From contig JAJDAX010000198.1 in the NCBI GenBank assembly GCA_029261615.1, positions 1 to 5,062 of the forward strand: DNA of 5,062 bases, read 5' to 3'. The position numbers and the translations under genes are program-made. Positions 1 through 5,062 of this stretch are shown here, in pieces. The notes beneath the pieces were generated by a model, which saw only the letters and a list, made by a program, of their open reading frames with translations, ran no database searches and had not been told where the DNA came from. Within the stretch, counting starts at the first letter, position 1. Every line of letters begins with the position of its first letter. This stretch comes from Nitrospinaceae bacterium (GTDB lineage: Bacteria > Nitrospinota > Nitrospinia > Nitrospinales > Nitrospinaceae).

Positions 1-1077
1 GAAACAGCCGTTGAAGGAGCGGTGCTGGCTGCCCGGGAGTACAAGACCGGAATAATCCTGACCGGGGTAGAATCCCAAATCCGCGCTGAGCTCAATAAAT
101 TCCCCGATGCCGATGACCTGCCTATCGAGATAAAGCATGCCGACGAAGTCGTTGATATGCACGACAGCCCCAGCAAAGTGGTAAGGGGCAAGCGCAAGTC
201 GTCCATGAAAATCGGTCTTGACCTCGTCAAGGAGGGAGAAGCCCAGGCTTTTGTCAGTGCTGGGAATACCGGAGCCGTTCTCGCTTACTCTACTTTCATT
301 CTGAGACCCCTAAAGGGAGTCGACCGACCAGCCATTGCCATCCTGCTCCCCACGCTTAAAGGCTCCTCTATCCTTCTGGATGCCGGTGCCAACGTCGATT
401 GCAAAACGAACCAGCTTTTCCAATTTGCCCTCATGGGGCATGTATATGCCAAGTATGTCCTTGAGCAACACAACCCGACAGTAGGTCTCCTGAGTATTGG
501 CGAAGAAGACAGCAAGGGGAATGAAACGACCAAGGAAGTCTTCAAGATGCTTAAAAGAACTGATTTGAATTTCATCGGTAACCTGGAGGGGAAAGAGGTC
601 TATCGGGGCAATGCGGATGTCATCGTTTGTGATGGTTTTATCGGGAATATAGCTCTTAAAATATCAGAAAGCCTGGCGGAGATGATCGGCACCAATTTAA
701 AGGAAATGTTCACCGCTTCCCTCGGTGGAAAACTCGGGTACCTGCTGCTGAAAGACAAGATGACAGAGTTTAAAAAGAAAGTCGACTATTCTGAAAAAGG
801 CGGCGCACCATTGCTTGGAGTTAATGGAGTGTGTATGATTGCTCACGGAAGTTCCAACGGCAAGGCAATGAAGAACGCCATCGCCCGCGCCCGGGAGCTG
901 ATCGAAAAAGAAATCAACCTTCACATATGTGAAGACATTGAGGGTCACCTCGGGGACAAAGGGTCCCTGTGGAAGCAAATTAAAGAAATGGTTTCCGGAC
1001 AAGAGGGTGAAGAAGAAGAGATCACCCCACCGGAATCAACCAAAACAGAAGAACCACCCGCCCCCAAGAATGAATAA
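1..1077 (+). CDS. plsX: Phosphate acyltransferase PlsX (5' partial)
   Basis: PlsX makes acyl-phosphate from acyl-ACP and inorganic phosphate. PlsY then uses acyl-phosphate to acylate glycerol-3-phosphate, so PlsX links fatty-acid synthesis to phospholipid synthesis. It is usually a soluble protein that associates peripherally with the membrane. The reading frame is open from base 1, where it begins ETAVEGAVLAARE. The GTG at 22 is therefore not the start. By comparison with the family, about 14 residues (the MxIAxDAMGGDxAP segment) lie before the window. Counting visible residues, family motifs are SAGNTG (86-91), LDAGANVD (126-133), GNLEGKEVYRG (193-203), CDGFIGN (210-216) and GGAPLLGVNG (267-276). 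The visible part is 358 residues, so the full protein is about 372, longer than the roughly 330-356 of well-known homologues. The excess is an acidic, proline-rich tail (nt 994-1074). It ends in TAA, 21 bases before fabH. Identity is secure. Confidence 0.97.
   Translation, partial: ETAVEGAVLAAREYKTGIILTGVESQIRAELNKFPDADDLPIEIKHADEVVDMHDSPSKVVRGKRKSSMKIGLDLVKEGEAQAFVSAGNTGAVLAYSTFILRPLKGVDRPAIAILLPTLKGSSILLDAGANVDCKTNQLFQFALMGHVYAKYVLEQHNPTVGLLSIGEEDSKGNETTKEVFKMLKRTDLNFIGNLEGKEVYRGNADVIVCDGFIGNIALKISESLAEMIGTNLKEMFTASLGGKLGYLLLKDKMTEFKKKVDYSEKGGAPLLGVNGVCMIAHGSSNGKAMKNAIARARELIEKEINLHICEDIEGHLGDKGSLWKQIKEMVSGQEGEEEEITPPESTKTEEPPAPKNE
919..934. repeat. Perfect 16-bp palindrome inside plsX
   Basis: CTTCACATATGTGAAG equals its own reverse complement, and the symmetry stops at both ends. 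It lies within plsX and encodes LHICE plus flanking bases, 165 bases before the fabH start. Whether it is an operator or chance is unknown. The half-sites TCACA and TGTGA are in the opposite order to a CRP site, so it is not a CRP box. Confidence 0.5.
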
Positions 1078-1098
1078 TGTTTCAGTAAACCACCCCGA

Positions 1099-2100
1099 AT
1101 GAACACACAACTTCCTTACAGAGCGCGCATTGCAGGCACAGGTTCCTGCCTCCCAGAGCGAATTGTCACCAATCTGGATTTGGAAAAAACGCTGGATACC
1201 TCGGATCAGTGGATTCGTGAACGTACCGGGATTATTGAGCGGAGAATAGCGTCAAAGGGGGAATCGAGCTCCACCCTTGGGGCAGAGGCGGCCAGGCGAG
1301 CACTCACTGCGGCCGGAGTTAAAGCAGAGGATGTTGATATGATCATCGTCTGCACTTCAACACCTGATGTAATCTATCCCTCAACAGCCTGTTTTGTCCA
1401 AAGGGAAATTGGAGCTGGTAAAGCTGCGGCTTTTGATGTTTCGGCTGTCTGCTCCGGCTTCGTTTTCGGGCTTTCAATTGCCGAGCAATATCTAAAAAGC
1501 GGACGCTATGAAACCATTCTGGTTATCGGTGCTGAAGTCAATTCTCGTTTAATGGACTGGACTGATCGATCAACCTGTATTTTATTTGGAGACGGTGCGG
1601 GTGCCGTGGTACTTAAACGGGAACAATCCGAAGAGCCTGTGGGAATTCTCTCTACGCATATTTACTCCGACGGCAATCGAGCCGAGATGTTGATCGTCCC
1701 AGGTGGTATCGGACGTGAGACGATTTCCAAACAGGCTGTGGATGACAAAATGTACACCCTCAAAATGGAAGGGCAGGCCACTTTCAAAGTTGCGGTTAAG
1801 AAAATGACGGAAGTATCTTTGGAGGCCCTCAACCTGAACGGTCTCAAAAAAGAAGATGTAACCGTTGTGGTCCCACATCAGGCGAATCGCCGAATCATCG
1901 ACGCGGTCGCTGAAAAACTGAAGGTTGACACCTCCAAAGTAATCGTAAATTTGAATAAGCTGGGCAATACGGGTGGAGCCTCCATTCCAATTGCACTGAA
2001 CCAGGCAGTAGAGAATAATCAAATCAAGAACGGAGACCTGGTTCTGTTAACGGTCCTGGGTGCCGGTTTGACATGGGGAGCTGCGTTGATCAGATGGTGA
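1099..2100 (+). CDS. fabH: 3-oxoacyl-ACP synthase III (KAS III, FabH)
   Basis: FabH condenses an acyl-CoA primer, normally acetyl-CoA, with malonyl-ACP to give acetoacetyl-ACP, the first step of chain building in the cytoplasm. The protein has 333 residues. The catalytic triad is visible: Cys118 in DVSAVCSGF, His260 in VPHQANRR and Asn290 in KLGNTGGAS. Arg265 matches the ACP-docking arginine R249 of E. coli. The N-terminal DTSDQWIRERTGI (33-45) and FGDGAGAVVL (163-172) are also typical. Cys118 and His260 are 142 residues apart, against 132 in E. coli. The extra residues probably fall around 200-220, in a segment that is also longer in many non-enterobacterial FabH proteins. ATG 1099 is the only sensible start, because no other start codon lies between it and the conserved GTGSCLP motif. 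It has no clear Shine-Dalgarno sequence and may depend on coupling to plsX. Primer preference (acetyl or branched) cannot be read from the sequence. Confidence 0.97.
   Translation: MNTQLPYRARIAGTGSCLPERIVTNLDLEKTLDTSDQWIRERTGIIERRIASKGESSSTLGAEAARRALTAAGVKAEDVDMIIVCTSTPDVIYPSTACFVQREIGAGKAAAFDVSAVCSGFVFGLSIAEQYLKSGRYETILVIGAEVNSRLMDWTDRSTCILFGDGAGAVVLKREQSEEPVGILSTHIYSDGNRAEMLIVPGGIGRETISKQAVDDKMYTLKMEGQATFKVAVKKMTEVSLEALNLNGLKKEDVTVVVPHQANRRIIDAVAEKLKVDTSKVIVNLNKLGNTGGASIPIALNQAVENNQIKNGDLVLLTVLGAGLTWGAALIRW
2075..2080 (+). promoter_or_regulatory. Possible ribosome binding site for fabD
   Basis: GGGGAG lies inside the end of fabH, 13 bases before ATG 2094. The spacing is longer than ideal, so the site is only a candidate, and overlap coupling with fabH may matter more. 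It cannot serve the in-frame ATG at 2073, because it lies downstream of that codon; this also argues against the longer start. Confidence 0.4.
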
Positions 2101-3035
2101 AAATTGCATTTTTATTTCCGGGACAAGGATCCCAGTTTATAGGGATGGGAAAGGCTTTTTACGACGATGATGCCGGCACGCGTGCACTCTTTGAAGAAGC
2201 CTCGGGGGTTTTGGGTTTTGATATTGCAAACCTTTGTTTTAATGGTCCTGAAGAAGAATTGAAATTGACGGCAAATACCCAGCCTGCACTCCTCATCCAC
2301 AGTACAATAGCCTTGAAAAGGCTCAGGGAACATGGTATAGAATCGGTGTTGGCAGCGGGCCACAGCCTTGGAGAATTTTCTGCTCTGGTGTCTTCAGGGT
2401 GCCTGACTTTTGCCGACGCCGTGCATCTTGTTAGACAGCGTGGCATCTTCATGCAAGAGGCAGTCCCGGTAGGTGTCGGAGCGATGGCAGCTATTATTGG
2501 GTTGCAACTGGACCGTGTCCAGGAACTGTGTGACCAGATCACAAATTCCAACAATATCGTTCAGCCCGCCAACCTGAACAGTCCCGAACAAATAGTTGTT
2601 GCCGGTCATAAAAATGCGGTTGAAAAATTATGTCAGGCAGCCAAGCCAGCGGGAGCCAAGCGGTCAGTAATATTACCCGTGAGTGCTCCATTTCACAGTT
2701 CCCTGATGAAACCTGCCGAAATCCGGCTAAAGGAAGAACTCGACAAAACTAAATTTTGCGACTTGGAGGTTCCAGTGATTTCCAATGTCGATGCCACCCC
2801 GAAAACACGGGGTGACGATGCAAGGCAGGCACTGGTTAAGCAAGTGTGCGCCCCCGTAAGGTGGGTTGAGACCATGCAGGCTATTGTCGATCATGGCATT
2901 GAAGTTGTTATCGAAATTGGTTCAGGAAGAGTGCTCTCGGGATTAATGAGACGATTCAGTTCCAATATTCAGTGTTATCAAGTGGGCGACCCTGAATCGT
3001 TAGAAAATACGGTTTCAGAACTTAAAAAAGGCTGA
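2094..3035 (+). CDS. fabD: Malonyl-CoA:ACP transacylase (FabD)
   Basis: FabD moves malonate from malonyl-CoA to the phosphopantetheine thiol of ACP, supplying the extender for FabH and FabF. From ATG 2094 the protein has 313 residues, close to the usual 305-315. Family motifs are PGQGSQ (9-14), the nucleophile elbow GHSLGEF with Ser91 (89-95), Arg116 in RQRGIFMQ, which contacts the malonate carboxylate, catalytic His201 in APFHSSLM, and Gln250 in VKQVCAPVRW, equivalent to E. coli Q250. An in-frame ATG at 2073 would add MGSCVDQ. I prefer 2094 because MVKIAFLFPGQGSQ matches the normal family N-terminus. This start overlaps the fabH stop by 7 bases, which suggests translational coupling. GTG 2097 directly follows and is a less likely alternative. 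The gene ends in TGA, 15 bases before fabG. Confidence 0.96.
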   Translation: MVKIAFLFPGQGSQFIGMGKAFYDDDAGTRALFEEASGVLGFDIANLCFNGPEEELKLTANTQPALLIHSTIALKRLREHGIESVLAAGHSLGEFSALVSSGCLTFADAVHLVRQRGIFMQEAVPVGVGAMAAIIGLQLDRVQELCDQITNSNNIVQPANLNSPEQIVVAGHKNAVEKLCQAAKPAGAKRSVILPVSAPFHSSLMKPAEIRLKEELDKTKFCDLEVPVISNVDATPKTRGDDARQALVKQVCAPVRWVETMQAIVDHGIEVVIEIGSGRVLSGLMRRFSSNIQCYQVGDPESLENTVSELKKG

Positions 3036-3037
3036 CT

Positions 3038-3042
3038 GAGGT
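3038..3042 (+). promoter_or_regulatory. Ribosome binding site of fabG
   Basis: GAGGT is complementary to the anti-Shine-Dalgarno core and sits 8 bases before ATG 3051, in the 15-base gap after fabD. It fixes the fabG start. The codon just before the ATG is an in-frame TAA (3048-3050), which rules out an upstream extension. Confidence 0.75.
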
Positions 3043-3050
3043 TGAAATAA

Positions 3051-3791
3051 ATGGAATTGGAAGGCAAAATCGCCCTGATTACAGGTGGTGCAAGAGGCAT
3101 CGGCCAATGCATTGGAGAAGAGTTAGCTGGGCAGGGGGCTCATGTTATCCTCGGTGATGTCGATCTTGAAGGCGCAAAAGAATCTGCGGCAAAGATCGTC
3201 AGCAGCGGAGGAAAAGCAAGTGGAATTGAATTAAATGTCACGGATGCGGGACAACTGGCGGGTGTCTTTGATACTATTATAAAAGAGCACAAGCCACTGG
3301 ATATCCTGGTCAACAATGCCGGGGTAACGCGCGACGCACTCTGTATGCGGATGAAAGAGGCTGACTGGGACCTGGTTCTTAACGTCAACCTCAAGGGAAG
3401 TTTTCTCTGCTCGCAGCAGGCAGTAAAGCAAATGTTCAAGCAAAGGTCCGGAGCGATAGTTAACATTGCCTCCATTGTGGGGATGATGGGAAACGCGGGA
3501 CAGGCTAATTACTCGGCTTCCAAAGCGGGACTGATGGGCCTTACCAAAACTCTGGCAAGGGAAGTGGCATCGCGAAATGTTCGGGTCAATGCGATCGCTC
3601 CTGGTTTTATTGATACAGATATGACCCGGCAACTTGATGAGAAGGTCCGGGAAATGCTTGTACAGCAAATACCCCTGGCCAGTCTTGGACAACCTCAGGA
3701 TATCGCGGATTGCGTCAGTTTCCTGGTTTCGGAACGCGCGCGGTATATTACCGGCCAGGTACTTGGCGTAAACGGTGGAATGTTGATGTAA
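3051..3791 (+). CDS. fabG: 3-oxoacyl-ACP reductase (FabG, SDR family)
   Basis: FabG reduces 3-ketoacyl-ACP to (R)-3-hydroxyacyl-ACP, the first reduction of each elongation cycle. It is a classical short-chain dehydrogenase of 246 residues, usually a tetramer. Visible are the nucleotide-binding loop TGGARGIG (11-18), NNAG (88-91), the catalytic tetrad Asn113, Ser141, Tyr154 and Lys158 (in ANYSASKAG), and PG at 184-185. Arg132 and Arg175 line up with E. coli Arg129 and Arg172, the ACP-docking residues. Together with the neighbouring acpP and the typical NGGM ending, this supports FabG rather than another SDR. Arg15 is kept, as in NADPH-dependent FabG, but Asp36 (LGDVD) stands at the end of the second beta strand, where Asp usually signals NAD(H). 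Cofactor preference is therefore uncertain. The start has a good Shine-Dalgarno sequence (GAGGT, 3038-3042). Confidence 0.96.
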   Translation: MELEGKIALITGGARGIGQCIGEELAGQGAHVILGDVDLEGAKESAAKIVSSGGKASGIELNVTDAGQLAGVFDTIIKEHKPLDILVNNAGVTRDALCMRMKEADWDLVLNVNLKGSFLCSQQAVKQMFKQRSGAIVNIASIVGMMGNAGQANYSASKAGLMGLTKTLAREVASRNVRVNAIAPGFIDTDMTRQLDEKVREMLVQQIPLASLGQPQDIADCVSFLVSERARYITGQVLGVNGGMLM

Positions 3792-3798
3792 CCTCAAT

Positions 3799-3803
3799 GG
3801 GAG
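3799..3803 (+). promoter_or_regulatory. Ribosome binding site of acpP
   Basis: GGGAG lies 10 bases before ATG 3814 in the 22-base gap between fabG and acpP. It is a moderate match at acceptable spacing. No promoter was recognised in this gap. Confidence 0.6.
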
Positions 3804-3813
3804 TGCAACGAAT

Positions 3814-4047
3814 ATGTCGGTGGAACAACGTGTTAAAGAAATAATTGTCGACCAGCTTGGTGTGGATGAAAAACAAGTAAATGGAACAGCGTCCTTCATT
3901 GATGACCTGGGAGCGGATTCCCTCGATCAGGTTGAATTGGTCATGGCGCTTGAAGAAGAGTTCGATATTGAAATTCCGGACGAGGACGCGGAAAAAATTG
4001 CGAACGTCCAGAATGCAGTCGATTACATCAATAATCACACCAATTAA
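3814..4047 (+). CDS. acpP: Acyl carrier protein (AcpP)
   Basis: AcpP carries the growing acyl chain as a thioester on a 4'-phosphopantetheine arm and presents it to the Fab enzymes and PlsX. The protein has 77 residues, the normal ACP length. The attachment site is Ser36 in [11 protein letters not shown] (33-43), which AcpS would modify. Residues 35-50 form the helix II recognition surface, and the rest is strongly acidic (for example [14 protein letters not shown], 47-60), as expected for docking to basic patches on partner enzymes. Placement between fabG and fabF makes this the primary fatty-acid ACP rather than a specialised carrier. The start at 3814 is preceded by GGGAG (3799-3803). The gene ends in TAA, 30 bases before fabF. 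No separate promoter or terminator was recognised, although ACP is usually needed in large amounts. Confidence 0.97.
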   Translation: MSVEQRVKEIIVDQLGVDEKQVNGTASFIDDLGADSLDQVELVMALEEEFDIEIPDEDAEKIANVQNAVDYINNHTN

Positions 4048-4066
4048 TCCCAGTTACTTCACAGCC

Positions 4067-4073
4067 AAAGGAG
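4067..4073 (+). promoter_or_regulatory. Ribosome binding site of fabF
   Basis: AAAGGAG is a strong Shine-Dalgarno match in the 30-base acpP-fabF gap. The spacer to ATG 4078 is short, at 4 bases. The gap shows no hairpin followed by a T run, so transcription probably continues from acpP into fabF. Confidence 0.75.
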
Positions 4074-4077
4074 TGGT

Positions 4078-5062
4078 ATGACCCGTCGAGTCGTTGTCAC
4101 CGGCTTGGGAATCATCTCGCCTCTTGGCATCGGACTTGATACAAACTGGGATGCCGTCTGCTCCGGTAAATCCGGAATAGGACCCATCACTCGGTTCGAT
4201 GTCACTGATTTTCCAGTCACCATAGCAGGAGAGGTGAAAGGGTTCGACCCGGAAGCCTGGATAAATCACAAAGAGGTCAAGAAAATGGATACTTTTATCC
4301 ATTATGCCTTGGTCTGCGCCATTATGGCCAGTGAGGACGCCGGCCTCGAGATAACCGAAGAAAACGCCGAGCGCATCGGGGTTCTCGTGGGTGTTGGGCT
4401 GGGCGGCCTTCCTGCCATTGAAAAGTATCACAAGGTTTTCATGGAGAAGGGACCGCGCAAAATCACGCCGTTCTTTATTCCCATGCTCATCGCCAATCTT
4501 GCATCCGGGCAGATTTCTATTCACCTTGGTGCCAAAGGACCCAACACCTGCGTGGTCACTGCCTGTGCTACCGGCACCCATGCTTTAGGGGAAGCCTATA
4601 AGTTTATTCGCGATGGTGATGCCGATGTCATGTATGCCGGAGGAACTGAATCCGTTATAACTCCGCTGTGTGTTGCTGGATTCAACGCCTCACGTGCATT
4701 ATCACAGCGTAACGACGATCCTCAAACGGCGAGCCGACCTTTTGACAAGGACCGAGACGGATTTGTGATCGGCGAGGGCAGTGGCGTATTGGTTCTGGAA
4801 GAATACGAACATGCTAAAAAGCGTGGTGCAAAAATTTATGGTGAGATCATCGGCTACGCTCTCAATGGCGATGCCCATCACATAACCGCCACCGCACCCG
4901 AAGGTGAAGGGGCTGCACGCTGCATGAAGCTCGGGCTGAAAAGCGCCGGAATCAATCCGGAGCAAGTTGATTACATCAATGCCCATGGCACATCGACTCA
5001 GGCGGATGCCACCGAAACATCCGCTGTGAAAACTGTTTTTGGGGATCACGCTTCCAAGGTAA
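4078..5062 (+). CDS. fabF: 3-oxoacyl-ACP synthase II (KAS II, FabF), 3' partial
   Basis: FabF condenses acyl-ACP with malonyl-ACP in chain elongation. In many bacteria it is also the enzyme that sets membrane fluidity through unsaturated chains. From ATG 4078 the frame stays open to the window edge, giving 328 complete residues of the usual 410 or so; about 80 C-terminal residues are missing. Catalytic Cys163 lies in [14 protein letters not shown] and His303 in NAHGTST, the same numbers as in E. coli FabF. The second catalytic His (about 340) and the C-terminal gatekeeper loop lie outside the window. The CATGTH context points to FabF rather than FabB. The N-terminus [17 protein letters not shown] and [11 protein letters not shown] (68-78) are standard. 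The gene has the strongest ribosome binding site in the window (AAAGGAG, 4067-4073). Confidence 0.96.
   Translation, partial: MTRRVVVTGLGIISPLGIGLDTNWDAVCSGKSGIGPITRFDVTDFPVTIAGEVKGFDPEAWINHKEVKKMDTFIHYALVCAIMASEDAGLEITEENAERIGVLVGVGLGGLPAIEKYHKVFMEKGPRKITPFFIPMLIANLASGQISIHLGAKGPNTCVVTACATGTHALGEAYKFIRDGDADVMYAGGTESVITPLCVAGFNASRALSQRNDDPQTASRPFDKDRDGFVIGEGSGVLVLEEYEHAKKRGAKIYGEIIGYALNGDAHHITATAPEGEGAARCMKLGLKSAGINPEQVDYINAHGTSTQADATETSAVKTVFGDHASKV

Noticed and set aside
22..24. GTG as the start of plsX
   Set aside because: The frame is open from base 1 and the preceding seven codons encode the conserved PlsX sequence ETAVEGA, so the gene begins before the window.
1925..1951. Possible internal promoter for fabD (a perfect TTGACA at 1925-1930)
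   Set aside because: The only -10-like hexamer, TAAATT at 1946-1951, matches 4 of 6 positions at a short 15-base spacing, and the TTGACA encodes part of conserved FabH sequence.
3024..3030. AAAAAAG heptamer at the end of fabD as a frameshift site
   Set aside because: The heptamer is out of phase with the fabD codons for a classical -1 slip, there is no evident downstream structure, and fabD ends normally one codon later.
3741..3753. Inverted repeat CGGTA-TAT-TACCG near the end of fabG, with TATATT as a possible -10 for acpP
   Set aside because: The arms are only 5 bp, no -35 element lies at the right distance, and the bases encode the conserved RYITG motif of FabG.
3231..3899. A 222-residue open frame on the minus strand across fabG and acpP
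   Set aside because: It lies opposite two well-supported genes, crosses their gap and shows no recognisable family motif. It is best explained as an antisense shadow.
4054..4581. A 175-residue open frame on the minus strand opposite fabF
   Set aside because: It mirrors the fabF coding sequence, and I recognise no protein motif in it.

Overview
The window is one continuous block of six genes, all on the + strand, in the order plsX - fabH - fabD - fabG - acpP - fabF. This is the classical core fatty-acid-synthesis (type II FAS) cluster. plsX is cut at its 5' end by the window edge and fabF at its 3' end; the four genes between them are complete. Each protein keeps the catalytic residues expected for its family, so all six look functional.

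Layout: plsX (1-1077) starts before the window. fabH (1099-2100) follows after 21 bases. fabD (2094-3035) overlaps the end of fabH by 7 bases. fabG (3051-3791) follows after 15 bases, acpP (3814-4047) after 22 bases, and fabF (from 4078) after 30 bases. I see no terminator, no strong promoter, no RNA gene, no mobile element and no CRISPR array. The longest non-coding stretch is 30 bases. The tight spacing suggests a single transcript with translational coupling, probably starting upstream of the window.

How the genes work together: FabD loads malonate from malonyl-CoA onto the holo-form of the carrier AcpP. FabH condenses acetyl-CoA with malonyl-ACP to start a chain. FabG reduces the 3-ketoacyl-ACP, and FabF carries out later elongation condensations. 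PlsX converts finished acyl-ACP to acyl-phosphate for phospholipid synthesis. The dehydratase (FabZ/FabA) and enoyl reductase (FabI or similar) that complete the cycle are not in the window.

Organism: the gene order matches the Escherichia coli cluster, and base composition looks balanced by eye, near 50% GC. The proteins are not close copies of the enterobacterial ones: FabH has a longer Cys-to-His segment, and PlsX has an acidic, proline-rich tail. A Gram-negative bacterium from Pseudomonadota, Desulfobacterota, Nitrospinota or a similar lineage fits, but I cannot place it more precisely from sequence alone.

I found no undescribed system here. It is an ordinary housekeeping region. The second-look items are modest: a perfect 16-bp palindrome inside plsX, the PlsX tail, an unusual combination of cofactor-site residues in FabG, and details of translation starts.
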